Part shown: piece by piece, positions 52,020-64,000 of the stretch | Numbering within the stretch: the first letter of the stretch is position 1 | How the letters are laid out: the number at the start of each line of letters is the position of its first letter | DNA from: Populus alba | Taxonomy: Eukaryota > Streptophyta > Magnoliopsida > Malpighiales > Salicaceae | NCBI RefSeq assembly: GCF_005239225.2 | Contig: NC_133294.1 | Location: 22,684,527-22,748,526 of the forward strand | Direction of reading: 5' to 3' | Length of the DNA stretch: 64,000 nucleotides | Notes under the pieces: generated by a model | Told to the model about the DNA's origin: nothing | Databases searched by the model: none | Seen by the model: only the letters and a program-made list of their open reading frames with translations | Made by a program: the position numbers and the translations under genes

Positions 52020-53500
52020 CAAAAAGACATTAGTTTTTTTTTTTTAATCAAACCATTAAACAATGCAGCTTACCTGAGGTAGGGCGTATTTAGGGTGCAA
52101 GTACCTTCTCTTTATACAACTAGTCTCCATACCCAATCCCTAAGACCAGTTAGGGTTTCTAATGATCAAAATACTAGGTGGCAACTCTCATTATCCTTCT
52201 TCACGGATAGAAGACAAGAATTCCTTGTCTTCTCTGTTTTTCAATTTCCATATACTTAAAAGAGTTGATGGTCACCGCGATACCACACATGTGCGACAAA
52301 CCACATGGACCACTAAGGGTTAACAATAATTGCTCGTATAATCACCTAAGTTGAGTTGTCATGTACCAAAGTTGAGCCATCTCAAAACTAAGCTGCATTA
52401 TCTGAGCCTTAACTTATTCTCGTACAATCGCCTAGACGACCAGAGATTGGGAGTGCAAACCCAATTGTGAGGAATAAAAGGTCGATACACCACGACCCGT
52501 TTGTATATCCTCAATCATAGTGTTTTAGATACCATAAACTCCATTTCTATCGAGTCCACTAGACAATCCAGCCTCCAACCACAAATCCAAATCGAGTTTT
52601 AGATAGGTCGAAGGATTCTCCTTGTATCTCTCATGCAAATGGGTATTATATGTTTCTTGAAAAAAGAAAAAAAAAAGAATCAACAAATTAAAAAATTAAT
52701 AACTTAATAAAAAAATTGTTAAAATCCAATTTACCATGAACTTTTGAGCTTGGCTATCCACAAGCTATTATGCCCCTTTTCCAACAATCATCATTTTGCA
52801 TATGAGTTTTAACAAAAAGCTTAATTGGTCTTGGATCATGTCCAAGAACTATAACTTGTAAAAGAGAGTTATTGTTTGTTAAACGTTAAATATTTTCATA
52901 TAAAACAACAATCTAAAAAAAATATATGTAATAAAACAAAATCTTACCATCCTCTTTACAATTGAAATGAACAAAATGGATTTAGTAGAAGTTTAGACAC
53001 ATGTCAATTTGTTGGTATCCTAGGTCAAGGGGTTTCATCATGGATTTTGCAGCATATAAGTTCGCTTTTAGCCTGTTACCTTTAGATAAAATGCTTCTTG
53101 TCCATTCAATAATTTTATCATAACCACCTTAGCTCAACCCATGATCTTACTTAATGGTGAATACTTGTGCAACAATCGATAATTTGCTATGATTTGTGAA
53201 ACCATACCATAATGGTTCGTCAATATCTTTCAATTAGTTCTTCATCTACAATTGAACATTCACATGCATTACACCGATTCATTCTCATTGTATTCATAAT
53301 CATACTCCTACAACGATTATTATTATCATTTACAATTCCATTCACATTGCTAGAACTAAAATTCGACCTAACCATCCTTTATACCATGATCTTGTATGGA
53401 ACATATGATTCTACATGTGCAAACCAACACAAGTACTTCTCCAAGAACTTTTTTTTGCTAGAAGATGTATTGTAATATCATCTAGATTGAGAAATTTTTA
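52020..53500 (-). mobile_element. LTR-debris fragment followed by a CACTA Transposase_24 fossil
   Basis: 52030-52230 is the complement of the LTR phrases at 29199-29330 (AGGTAGGGCGTATTTAGGGT, ATACTAGGTGGCAACTC). From about 52480 the DNA matches 14550-15050: ATCGAGTCCACTAGACAATC, CTCCAACCACAAATCC, GGTATTATATGTTTCTTG. The minus strand at about 52770-52860 reads LGHDPRPIKLFVKTHMQNDD, related to the CACTA second-gene product. Frames are broken throughout. Confidence 0.6.
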
Positions 53501-55549
53501 TTTTTACACCTCTTACATGGAAATCTAATACTGCATCCACTAATATTTTTTTATTAGATAGTGTGTATTTAATAAAATTCTTAATCCCATTACAATAACT
53601 TGTATTGCGCAACTTTTAAGGTGAAACTCGATGCATCCAAGAATGATGATCATCCATTATACATATGAAACCTATATAAAATATTGATAACAATATGTAT
53701 TAATTAAAAATATGAACTAAACAAATTATCGATGCCCAACTAATTAGCTATCATTAGTTTAACTCAAACTTATTCAATCAATTTTAACACTACGCTTAAA
53801 TCATTATTACTTTTTTCTATAAAAGTTCAAATTCCTTCAAATTTGTTGAGATTTTCAAATTAACAATAAAATTGATAAAATATGAAATGTACCTCTTACA
53901 TAAGCCATTATTTATGTCATAACACAATTTTTTATTCTTTTTTTATTTTTATATAGTAAAAAACTGAATGAAATGAAAAAAAAAGAAATAAATGAAGAAT
54001 AAATTAAAATTTGGGTCAAGACAAAACAAATTGAAAGTTTTGAGAATTAATGAGGGTGAAATTATAGATCTAGGAGTCAATTTTGGTACAAATTAAAAGA
54101 ATTGAGAAGTTTGGGGACTTAATTGAACTTGAAATTAGTTTAATTAATGAAATCAAGGGCTTAATGGATGAAATACCAAAGTTTTGGGGCTGATTTGGGT
54201 CAAAATTACAATAATTAAAGTCCAAGGACCAAAGTGAAAATTCAGGGGTACAATAGGTAGTTTAATTTATTTTTTAAGGGGTAATTTTGAAAGAATTAAA
54301 AGTTAAAGAGTTAATTAAGAACTAAATTAGAAACCAAAGACTATTTTGTAAATAGCGTTGGAATGCAGGGGTCCAATTACAATTAATCCAGGGGTAAAGG
54401 TTTTTTTGAAAAAATTCCTTGAATAAGGGCCTGATTGCAAGATATTAGAACTTCAATGTCCAAATTGAAGAATGACCAACTCAATAAAAAACGATGTCAT
54501 TTCTACATTTACTGTTTCTTCTTATTCCTCTGGAACTAAAAATCCACCTGTGAAAAAGGGAAAGAAAAGCGAAATGATTGTGTCCCCATCCTACCTAACA
54601 CCACAACCAAGGTCACCCCATGTTTCAAGTCCTCTTTCGTCCCATAAGACAGCCATTAAAATATCGAGGAAACAATAGTCTAGCAATGACAGGACTGTTG
54701 GTGTCCCAATCTAACCAAATCACAAAGTCCAAGACCTTATCGTTATCTAGGGAAGATAAGCAGAAAATCTTATTGTGCAAAGGATATGGGAGACCAAGAG
54801 TAGAAAGACAAGCGCCAATATTCTTCCATAAACACCAGCAACAAAGTATGAGCTCCAGGTAAGTTTTTTACGTTTCCTTCCCCCTTAATTTTAATTAATA
54901 TTTCATTATGCATGCACACATGAATTAATTCACGCATGCATGTGGACAATGGAGAAAGTCGGGTCACTGGTTTGAGTCATTGACAGGGCCAGGCCACTAG
55001 GTCTAGCCCAGCCCATACAACTGGATTAGATCTAGGCCAAAAATGACAAATATTTGTTTTTTCTATTATAGAAAATTAAAGGCCACTATGATGTTTGAGT
55101 GTGACAATTTATTTTATTATAAAACACCTAAGCTACAAAATTAAACTCATTTTCATTAAATGACAAATAAATATAATTTTTAAAAATTTCAAACAAACCA
55201 TAACATACACAAATCATACAATAATTTTCTATGGACAAACGCTAAAACAAGTAAACACGTAAATGAATTACATATACTACATCAAAAAAAAATTTCAATA
55301 TTTTGAAAATGGGTTACAACAAAAAAAAAAAAAGGTAGTTTTATTACTTGATATGGTGAATATTCAAAAAAATTGAACCAGAATAGGGTTGCTGACATAC
55401 TTAGTGTTGGCGTGACTAGATTTGTAATGATGATAACTTGATTTGTGAAAAATATGTGGGTGTTGTGTGTTGTTTTCTACAAAATAAAAAGGGAAGAAGA
55501 AGAAATGAGGGAGGAGAAGAGGGGGGGTCGTCTGTCAAGATATAATATA
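53501..55549. other. Repeat-derived DNA without a supported gene
   Basis: 53990-54470 has LTR-like phrases (GGGGACTTAATTGAACTTG, GTCCAAGGACCAAAGTGAA). 54470-54870 has two overlapping frames (68 and 80 codons) of Ser/Lys-rich sequence without a recognised motif. 54890-55060 has GGGCCAGGCCACTAGG words like those near 29600. Confidence 0.45.
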
Positions 55550-55790
55550 AAAATTATTAACAAATTCATCGATGAGTATTAGTAAAGAGTATATTTTCTC
55601 GATAATTTTATCTGTAATAATGACACTTTATTTTTTTTCATTTCTTTATTTTTAACTATATTTTCTTCGTATTCACCGACGAAAAATTTATATCAATGTA
55701 TACTTAGAGAAACAGCGAGGAAATATTTCGTCGATAAAAGTCATTGTAATTTACTGAGTTTTTTTTTTTTTTTTTTACAGTATTTCTATT
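55550..55790. mobile_element. Degenerate CACTA-type repeat patch
   Basis: CATCGATGAGTATT, CACCGACGAAAAATT and TTTCGTCGATAAAAG are decayed members of the CCGACG-type repeat class. No terminus is clear. Confidence 0.35.
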
Positions 55791-56088
55791 TGTATTTGAT
55801 AATTTTCTAGTTATGATATATATTGGACAAATTCGCCAAACCTCAAGAATGGTGTTTCCTTGTTGATCATTTTTATTTTAAACATTTTTCAACATTCTTC
55901 TTCAACAAATTGGACTATTTAATGCAAAGCTTTTATTTATAATAAAAAAAAAACCCAGACGGCATGATTGCATAACATGGCATTTCTTTATTTAGCTAAA
56001 GTATATATATAAAAAAAAGATCGACCAGGACTTGTGAAAATAGTGAACCAACAAAGCTTCCCTGGCGATGAATTCCACTTCAATTTAT

Positions 56089-57693
56089 CTATCTCATGTG
56101 GATTGGAAGAGGTGGGATGCTTTGTTCGTGCCTGAAGAAATTATCAGGATCAACTTTGGTCTTCACATGCACCAACCTGTAGAAGTTACCCTTGAAGTAG
56201 TTGGTACCAAAAGCACTCGCTTCGACAAAACTTGTGTTAGAATTTCTGTTCATGCCCAGATCAAGATCCCTGTAATTAGCATATGCTTCCCTAGGATTCT
56301 TTGAGACATAAGGTGTCATGTAACTGTAAACCCTCCTAGTCCAATTTATATGCTCTGCAACGTTTTCCGTTGCATCTTGCCAGCTGGACCAGTAAAGGAT
56401 CATGAACTTGGTACCTTTTCTATGAGGGAAAGGAGTCTGAGATTCTGAAATTCGGTTCATCATTCCACCGTACGGAGTGAACACTACTAGAGGACTCTCT
56501 GCTTCAAATAACTTCTCCCATAACCCTTCAAGTGCCTTTTCAGGTATGGGTTTTCTGGCATAGTCAGATTTGCCTTTGAAGTAGGCCCTGTCCATGTTAA
56601 TTCTTTGAAGGAGAACTTCAGGAGGAGTATTATTTGCAAAGCCTGACATATATACAGTAGAATTGATCCAGTTTGTTTCGATACAATCCTGTCGTGTCAA
56701 ACCCAATTCAGGGAAGCTGTGTTTCATTACCTGGAGAAGCCTGTTGGCGTCACCAAGAAACATGGCATTGTAAGAGGTGGTGATAGTTCTTTTACCTTGC
56801 CTACTGACATTAGCTGTCCCAATTTGAACTCTGATGAAAAGATCCTCGTCTAGTACTTGATCAGCAATTTGTTGCCATCTATAGAGGAGTTTAGTTGCAC
56901 CTTGTTCTAACGTCCTGGTAACTGTGAATACTGTCACAGCTGATGGTACAGGAACTAATTTTACCTTCCAGGCGGTGACGATTCCGAAGCTGCCACCTGC
57001 GCCTCCTCTGATGGCCCAGAAAAGATCTTCTCCCATGGCTTTTCGGTCTAGAAGTCTTCCATGAACATCAATTATATGTGCATCAACGACATTGTCGACT
57101 GCAAGGCCATATTTTCGCAACATGGCACCATATGCACCTCCTGAAATGTGCCCGCCCATACCTAAACTTGTGCAAGTGCCAGCTGGGAAGCCATGGGTGT
57201 TGCTTTTCTCAGAAATTCTGTAGTAAAATTCTCCATTGGTGGCACCCGCCTGAACCCACGCGCTGCTGTGCTCAATATCAACGCTGATGGACCGGAGCTT
57301 GACAAGGTCCACAACAATGAAAGGTGACTCAATTTCTGAAACATAAGAGAGTCCCTCAAAATCATGGCCTCCGCTACGGACTCTAAGGTGAATTCCAAGC
57401 TGCTTAGAGCAAATAACAACAGCTTGGATGTGAGATTCTTGTAAAGGAGTGAAGATAAACTCAGGTTTCGGTACTGAAGGCAAGGTGAACCTGAGGTTTT
57501 GAGCAGAATATTGTAAAACACTACTGAAGGAAGAGTTTTTTGGAGTATACAAGACAGTGGAAAAAGGGAAGGATGATTCTGAAGTTCTTGAGAGACATTT
57601 CAGAAACCTATCCTGAAGTGCATGTGAAACTATAAATGGAGATAGGAGTAGGACCAGAAGGATTGAAAGTATGGAAGAACTTGAAGGCACCAT
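56089..57693 (-). CDS. BBE-like FAD-linked oxidoreductase B3 (class B)
   Basis: Intact 534-residue, intronless BBE-like flavoprotein with signal peptide. H110 in GGHDFEG, C174 in [18 protein letters not shown] and gatekeeper L177 predict a bicovalent FAD dehydrogenase. M-I-L in place of Lys-x-Gln is shared with B1 and B2. It has one extra residue: the codons for [11 protein letters not shown] carry an added Val at position 280 (three inserted bases near 56855). The end reads PPLPIHMR. The start is ATG 57693; the frame is open upstream but has no earlier ATG, and the TATA box is at 57751-57756. Confidence 0.95.
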   Translation of the reverse strand: MVPSSSSILSILLVLLLSPFIVSHALQDRFLKCLSRTSESSFPFSTVLYTPKNSSFSSVLQYSAQNLRFTLPSVPKPEFIFTPLQESHIQAVVICSKQLGIHLRVRSGGHDFEGLSYVSEIESPFIVVDLVKLRSISVDIEHSSAWVQAGATNGEFYYRISEKSNTHGFPAGTCTSLGMGGHISGGAYGAMLRKYGLAVDNVVDAHIIDVHGRLLDRKAMGEDLFWAIRGGAGGSFGIVTAWKVKLVPVPSAVTVFTVTRTLEQGATKLLYRWQQIADQVLDEDLFIRVQIGTANVSRQGKRTITTSYNAMFLGDANRLLQVMKHSFPELGLTRQDCIETNWINSTVYMSGFANNTPPEVLLQRINMDRAYFKGKSDYARKPIPEKALEGLWEKLFEAESPLVVFTPYGGMMNRISESQTPFPHRKGTKFMILYWSSWQDATENVAEHINWTRRVYSYMTPYVSKNPREAYANYRDLDLGMNRNSNTSFVEASAFGTNYFKGNFYRLVHVKTKVDPDNFFRHEQSIPPLPIHMR

Positions 57694-57750
57694 TTTGCTT
57701 GCTTTCTTGCTTCTTTGGCTTGTCTTCAAGAATTGAAGTCTCAAGGTGCT

Positions 57751-57756
57751 CTTATA
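57751..57756 (-). promoter_or_regulatory. TATA box of BBE gene B3
   Basis: Minus-strand CCTCTATAAGAGCA, 58 bases before the ATG. Confidence 0.75.
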
Positions 57757-57934
57757 GAGGAGCTGTGAGGAGTTGATCGTAAATTGGTTTAATCTTTACA
57801 TTATCCTAGAAATATAATATTACTCTCAAGTCTTTGTAGTAAAATATGACATTAATAGAATTGAATTGTGATTCTAAACAATTGATATATTTGCGATCTT
57901 TGATCTTTAATCTTTTATGTCAATATTTTTTGAT

Positions 57935-58215
57935 ATATAAATATTATTAGAAGATAATATAAATTATATTTTAAAATCTCATATAATAGCCTAAATTATT
58001 AGATTAATATAGTTCTTTAATATGATATTAAATTCTCAAACGGTTACGAGTTTGAATCTTATCATTTTTATTTATCTGATAAAAAATTAAGCATAAAATA
58101 ATATTAATTTATACAAATTTCAAGTTTAAAGGATTTAAAGTGTCTATATAAATTTCAAGTCTATATAAAAATATATGATAGAACAATATAATTTATATTT
58201 TAAATCTTTCTTAAA
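57935..58215. mobile_element. TRIM-like miniature LTR element, degenerate (block 3 copy)
   Basis: TAGTTCTTTAATATGATATT, CGGTTACGAGTTTGAATCTT, AATTAAGCATAAAATAAT and ACAAATTTCAAGTTTAAAGG are ordered as in 25560-25870 and 35126-35417. Confidence 0.5.
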
Positions 58216-58860
58216 ATTTTAAACTATTTAATTACATTATTGATATTTGACATGTATAATTAACCATTCATGAAAAATAATTGATTGGCCCAAAACATTC
58301 ACGTGTCTATTGAAAGTTTTAGTTAATTAAACGTGAGCCAACGTCGGCAGAAAGAAGGATACGGAAGGCTGTATTCAGAATCGATATCGGAATTGGCCAC
58401 AAATACAAAACAGTGTATATCTTCCTTTTATGTTGTCTGCTTTGATTTTTACAACGTCGTCTTCTGGTTTTATCAATAAATTAAAAAAATACAGTGGATC
58501 TTCCTTTTATGTTGTCTGCTTTTATAGAGCATGACTTGACGGAGTAAGATCTTCTGTTATCTAAAATCAAGATTTTCTGATTTTTTTTTTTAATATATTT
58601 GTGTAAATGAATGTGCTTAAGGTTCTTTAATTTATTAAACTTTCAAGTTGAACCACGTCAGAGCTTCTAATATCTCAATTGTATTGAAAGTTTCATCACC
58701 ATCAATCATCTCTCTTATAGTCTTCCATTAAACGTGCGTACTCTCAGGCAACAACTAGGCCATACAATTTACCCGTATTTCTTCTGACATCTGCATCTGA
58801 TCTATAGTCCTTTTTAATTTTCTCAACCAATGTTAGGGCTATGCGACTTCAGTGTCTTCC

Positions 58861-59012
58861 TTACAAAGTGACCACCCTCTCCGGTCTAGGAGCGGTATTG
58901 GATGTTCATGCTGCCATAGCCCTAACTAGCTGCTCCATGAAGGTAAGATATGAATATAGGTTAGGCACAACTATCAGTGCCATCGGTGGTGGTCTATCAT
59001 CTTGTCTCTGCC
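58861..59012 (-). other. Exon-like fragment FMEQLVRA (block 3 copy), function unknown
   Basis: Counterpart of 28921-29072. The frame has one stop (TGA after RAMAA) and ends at TAA after RPERVVTL. Upstream on the minus strand the frame is open to about 59136 (SHLRAASPDFKKGESAGHQ). Confidence 0.45.
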
Positions 59013-59136
59013 CCTCTGCTGCCCCGGGCAACGATACCTTTGCCTGAAGGGATGCAGAATCAACCTGATGCCCTGCTGATTCACCCTTCTTAAAGTCAGG
59101 TGACGCTGCACGTAGGTGGGAGGCAGTATCCGTCAA

Positions 59137-61176
59137 TGGATGTCCCTACGGTTCACTACCATACAATGAATTATACCATCTTCTCTGTATAGGGAAGGAT
59201 TAGTCCTGGCTCTCTGTCGTGTGCGAACCATTCTACAATATGTTTCCAAATTTACATCAATATTCCAATCCTTGAATTTTCCATCAGATGCTTTGAAGGG
59301 TAAAAAAAACATGATAAATCTTTTTAAAAAAAAAAACAAACAAAGTCATACAATGTTCGCCAAAATTTCTATTGAAATATCAGCATGGTCTTCTCTATAC
59401 TGGAAAGTCCTAAGTTATCGACAAACAACCTATGCACTTCTTTTAATAATTATTCAATAACGACTCAATCATTCTCAATCTCAATTTTCATCAACATTCA
59501 TTGCTACAACCATAATTTTTCAAATATCCAAATAATAACAATGAGTATTAATTATTACTTAAATGAGAAAAAAAAATAGACATACATTGAAATCTTTAAT
59601 ACATGATAATATAAATTATGTTTAGACATTTTATTTAAAAGATATTATTATAATTTAAGTTGTAATAGTTTCTGGAGATACAAAATACATTAGCATTTCT
59701 TTAGTTTTAAATGATAGAAAAGATAAAGGATCGAAAATATTACTCTTGTCATGAATATGATGGACCTGAAACAAATATAAGATTGAAAAATAATTATCAT
59801 AAAAGCAATACTTATAACATTAATAATCAAATAAAAAATATTTAAGGCTACATGCTATCATATTCTTTACAATTTTCCATCTAATCTCCTTTTAATATTT
59901 TTTGATTTATTCCTTCTGGATTTATTAACACTTCCCTTTCCATTTCTAAATTTTCCGACCAATGTCATATTTTAATGCTGAAGGACAATTCCTTCAAAAA
60001 TATCGATACCAATTTAATGGTACCATCAACTATGATCCTCCATAGGATTGCTAATCAAATCTCTTCTTCTCCAAATCTTGAGACAGTAATATCGGTACTA
60101 ATAAATGTTATTAGTATCATTAGTCTCCCTTACTAGGATCGACCAATCAAGTTTATCACAAATGCAGATATCAATGCAACCCATTGATGTCATTAAGTAT
60201 TTCTAAGCCGAAATAGTTAATCAATTTCCATAAAACTTTGAAATATCTTCGAGAATGTTGATTTCAATGATTCTTGACATCATTAGTTTTTACATCGAAA
60301 ATAACTAATCAATTTTCATGGAATTGTTGATATCAATGTTGCCATTGATATCATTAACTATTTTTAACCTAAATAGGTAGTCAAGTTTACTTAAAGTAAC
60401 TTTAAAATAGAAATATGTGTAGCCAAAACAACATTATTGGAAATTAACTATAGTAATACCAAATGCACAAAGAATTATTTGCGAGTTGGAGACTATAGTA
60501 ATATTTTAAAAGAAAATACTCACTGCTTTTTATAACAACAAATAACAGTAATACGTTATAAGGTGAGGATGATATTGCTAGAAACTAGTATATTGGTCTT
60601 TGCTCCGCTATGGGTTAGATTGATTTTTTTGAAAAAAATGTAAATGAAACATTAAAATCACAGAGAATTTTTTAAACAGACCTGACTAAGAGGGTTAATT
60701 TTGAAACCTCCTGACTCAACTCTTGCTTAACTCAAGTTTTTAATTAAACCGTGTGAGAGTTAGCTTGACTTAAATCAATCAATTGTATAGGTTTAAATGC
60801 AACCTTGATGATCGATAAGAACATGACTTAACTTTTAAAAAAAAACATTCAGATGATAATTTTATTTTTAAATATTAAGATAATGACATATTAGATCGAC
60901 CTCAGTCCCCCGCAACCTGGGTTAAGGACTTTATTAGATTTAGTAACTTTTTCTTATGAACCTTTTTTATTTAATTATTTAATAAAAATAGATGCTTATA
61001 AAATTGAGTACCAACCTATAAAAATACACTTATTTGAGACAATTATCCATAGAAAGCAAACAAGAATCAATAATACAGTTCATATCCTAACCAATTTAAT
61101 ATTAAATGATGAAATTAAAAAATTAAAAATTAAAAAGATCATGAAAAAAAAAGCATATTCTATCGGTGGGTAAACT
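59137..61176. other. Intergenic, no supported gene
   Basis: 59140-59600 has phrases (GCCAAAATTTCTATTGAAAT, GGAAAGTCCTAAGTTATCG, AACAACCTATGCAC) that recur in plant transposon flanks, but I cannot assign them. 60425-60535 is a weak match to 45080-45160. Otherwise AT-rich. Confidence 0.45.
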
Positions 61177-61275
61177 CGTCAAACTTGTGAATCGGGTAAG
61201 CCAGGCTAGGACGTCAAACTTGTGAATCAGGTAAGCCAGGCTAGAACGTCAAATTTGTGAACTGGGTCATGGATA
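61177..61275 (+). repeat. 35-bp tandem repeat, about three units
   Basis: CGTCAAACTTGTGAATCGGG plus TAAGCCAGGCTAGGA starts at 61177, 61212 and 61247; the third unit is partial and runs to the CACTA element at 61274. Confidence 0.9.
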
Positions 61276-61676
61276 CTACACCATTAAACAGTTTTATCGA
61301 CGGATTAATTATTTCGGTGTAAGACACAATTTTTCGGAAGACGGCGAATGGGCCACGTCACTGTACGGAGATCCTGGTTTTAATTCATCGATCATTTCAT
61401 CGGTAAAATCATCTAAAAAAATTCCACGTCATCAAATTGTTTCTGTTTTTTCAAAATTTTATATATTTCACTGACAATTCGGTCGGTATATACCGACAGA
61501 ATAATTATGTCGGTATATACCGACCGAATTGCTGTCGGAATCTATGTTGTCGGTAATTATTTCCGATAGCAAAGGTCTTTGGTATAAAGCGAGACAAAAT
61601 TAGAGATGGAATTATATCCGTCAGTAAAAATTACCGACAAATAATTCCATTGGTTTTCGCTGATTTTCTGGTAGTG
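61274..61676. mobile_element. Non-autonomous CACTA element (403 bp) with 3-bp target duplication
   Basis: Termini TACTACACCATT (left) and the complement of CACTACCAGAAAATC (right) are flanked by GGA at 61271-61273 and GGA at 61677-61679, the 3-bp duplication expected of CACTA transposition. The interior has CCGAC/GTCGG words and a long hairpin but no open frame, so it would depend on another element's transposase. The first base of the left end is T where C is standard. Confidence 0.85.
61475..61531. repeat. Perfect 24-bp inverted repeat with 9-base loop
   Basis: Arm 61475-61498 is exactly complementary to 61508-61531. Each arm also holds the self-complementary word CGGTATATACCG, so alternative small hairpins are possible. 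Confidence 0.95.
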
Positions 61677-61825
61677 GGACTCTACTGGGATTATAATTTG
61701 TTTTTTCTTCAAAACTATTTTTTATTTAACTATATGATAACAAAAATGGATGATTGCAAAATCAAAAACCAACTCAATAACGAGATGTTTTTTTATATTA
61801 TGATAACCTCATAAAAGGCAAAACA

Positions 61826-64000
61826 AAACCAATTATGAAACTAAATTCTAAATTAACCCAGTATCTAAGGATGAAAAAAAAACTAATTTTAAAAAGTTAA
61901 AATTGTCAGACACGCGAAACAAGTTAACTAGTTAAACCTGTGAGTGGGTCTATATACTTTTTAAAGTTTAATAACATGACTTTTTTATGAAATTATTTTT
62001 TTTAACTATATGAGAAAAGAATAAATGAAAAAAAAATCAAGTTCAATTAAAAAAAAAAACACCTCACCAAACTCGTAAACTAGGGCAACCCGGGTTACTC
62101 TAGAAAACATGCAAACCATGTTAGCCTTACGAAAGAAAGGTAAAATAAAAAGAAACAAATTATGAAGTCAAATTCTTAACAATCCCTATATTAAAAGAAG
62201 AAATCGATAAAAAAAATTGAAAAAAAAATCATTACAAAAATTAAAATAAATAAAAAAATCACTATGAATTACTATATTATCATTCACGGTGGTGCAATGT
62301 GTTCCTCACATTTTTTCATTTTTGTTAATTTATAAAGTTTAATAAGATGATTTTTCACTAAAAGTATTTTTGATTTTTTGCTAAAATTATTATTTTTTAA
62401 CTATATGAGAAAACAAATTGACTACAAAAAAATCAAGTTTAATTAAAAAAAAAAACCTATCAAACTTGTAAATTGAGGCAATCTGGGTTGCGTTGACAAA
62501 CCTGTAAACGACACTAAGCTTATATAAAGGTAAAATAAAAAGAAATAAATTACGAAGCTAAATTTTTAATAATTTTAATTTTAAAAGATAAAATCAATAT
62601 AAATAGATTAAAAATATATTATAGTAAAAATTCAAAAAAACAAAAACAAAAGACTGTGAATTGATGTTAAGTTAACAATAATTTCCCTTGTATTCTTTAA
62701 ATTTTTTTTATACTTCATAAAATATTTTGAAAAGTTTGAAATGACAAGACACGTAGTCAAAGCAATCAAATTGAAAAGTTGCCTCAAACATTAAGAAATA
62801 AACAATCTTAAATTTTCAAAAGAAAAATCATAGACAAAATATGATTTTATTATCTCTTTTAACGTTCTATCCTGAAAACAAAAATAATTTTGAAAAAATT
62901 ATAATAAAAATATAAAAATAAAAAAAAAACATGTGTTATAAAAAAAATATTGTAACAATTCAAATGATTTCATGAAGAAAACGTGTTTTTCTCCTGTTTT
63001 CTAGCTTTTTATATGATACAATAATTTTTTTTACCGTCAATAGTTTGAAAAGTTTGAAATGACAAGGGACGTCGTCAAAGCAATCAAATTGAAAAGTTGC
63101 CTAAAACATTTAGAAATAAGTAATCTTAAATTCGGTCAGTTTTACGTGTTTTTCTCGTGTTTTGGAGACGCAGCTAAAGAAATGTAAGAATAAAGAAAAC
63201 AGAATTTTCAAAAAAGAATTAATAGACAAACTCTAATTCATGATTTTATTATCTCTTTTAATATTCTATCTTTAAAAAAAAATTACAATTTAATTAATAG
63301 GCTTGAAACTAACCTTTACAAAATATTTTAATTCTATAGAAAGTAGGATGGAATCCAAAAATAAAACTAAAAATTCAAAATTAATTAAAAAATTAATAAA
63401 ACTGCAACTTCATGAGCTCATTTTAAGATTTTTTTTATATCGTTAACTTCAAAACTCTTTAAATTAATTGATATATATAAAAAGCTGATTTTAATAATCA
63501 CATCAATTAAAAAAAAACCTTTTAAATCCAATCTCGTTATAGCAATTTAACCTCTTATAGTTTTAACCAAATTCAATCCCAATCCAATGTTAATCAAATC
63601 AAATTAAGTTTCTTCTTTGACTTTAACCCGTAAAAACAGCATTATTGAAAATTAGCAGTTGCGCAAAGAATTATTGGCTCTCTGTCATATCTTAAAAACG
63701 AAATACTCACATGTAAAAGATCTTAAAACTATTAGGTGCATGCAATTGTATGTTGAATTGTTTTTACAGTCAATCTTTTAAAAATTTAAAATGACAAGGT
63801 GCATGCAAGTAGTCGAAGCAATCAAATTTGAAAAGTTGCCTAAAGCCGCATGTAATCTCAAATTTGGCCAGGTTGAAAAGCGTTCTAGAAAATCAAAGGC
63901 GTCCACTGAGTTGGGTTTAACTTGAAAACTAGGAAATGACAATATCTAAGCAGGTTTACATTTCACCCAAGCTAATTAATTTGTCAATTGCACAATCTGA
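61826..64000. repeat. Second copy of the 43593-45440 segment, runs to the window end
   Basis: Same order as the first copy, but with an extra duplication: TTTGAAAAGTTTGAAATGAC and the following 80 bases occur at about 62726 and again at about 63043, against once in the first copy (near 44484). The window stops at CACAATCTGA, the same word that ends the match at 45440. Confidence 0.88.

Larger units (their letters stand above)
55830..59080. repeat. Duplication block 3 (B3 and its upstream flank)
   Basis: The 3' side (55840-55935) matches block 2 (41460-41560). The gene matches B2 most closely. The 5' flank (57780-58705) and 58700-59050 match block 1 (25440-26331 and 28793-29112) without the copia insertion. 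Block 3 thus keeps flanking DNA that block 2 lacks. Confidence 0.88.

Overview
The window looks like dicot plant nuclear DNA, and poplar/willow (Salicaceae) is my inference from overall familiarity with the repeats and the enzyme family; nothing in the sequence proves the species. It is AT-rich, packed with LTR retrotransposon and CACTA transposon debris, and its only intact genes are five intronless berberine-bridge-enzyme-like (BBE-like) FAD-linked oxidoreductase genes with signal peptides. No rRNA, tRNA or other conserved host gene was recognised.

Layout. 1-4540: right part of a CACTA (En/Spm) element, with the acidic tail of an upstream ORF, a decayed second gene (Transposase_24/Ptta type) and arrays of a CCGACGG-type subterminal repeat. 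6459-8060: BBE-like pseudogene (+). 8105-12931: a full-length but mutated Ty1-copia element with 167/165-bp LTRs, inserted just behind that pseudogene. 13686-15310: a CACTA fossil on the minus strand. 16327-25500: duplication block 1, holding BBE gene A1 (+, 18662-20260) and the convergent BBE gene B1 (-, 23742-25343). 26332-28792: truncated copia. 29110-33850: LTR-type debris, a copia 5' end with gag, and a tandem duplication. 33848-43540: block 2, with A2 (+, 36247-37845) and B2 (-, 41723-43324). 48652-49040: truncated BBE pseudogene (-). 49500-55800: LTR-type debris with an 863-bp tandem duplication, and CACTA fossils. 55830-59080: block 3 with B3 (-, 56089-57693). 61274-61676: a small non-autonomous CACTA element with a perfect 3-bp target duplication and a 24-bp perfect hairpin. 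61826-64000 repeats 43593-45440.

The enzymes fall in two classes. A1 and A2 (532 aa, four differences by eye) have His-Asp-Tyr at the flavin His motif and keep Gln in the Met-Ile-Gln motif. B1, B2 and B3 (533-534 aa) have His-Asp-Phe and Met-Ile-Leu. All keep the His and Cys that carry bicovalent FAD. At the position known as the oxygen gatekeeper (Cys+3), A1, A2, B2 and B3 have Leu, which predicts dehydrogenases. B1 alone has Val, inside a dense patch of substitutions, which predicts an O2-reactive, H2O2-forming oxidase. The cluster therefore seems to have grown by block duplication of a convergent A/B pair and then split in predicted electron-acceptor use. Substrates cannot be read from the sequence.
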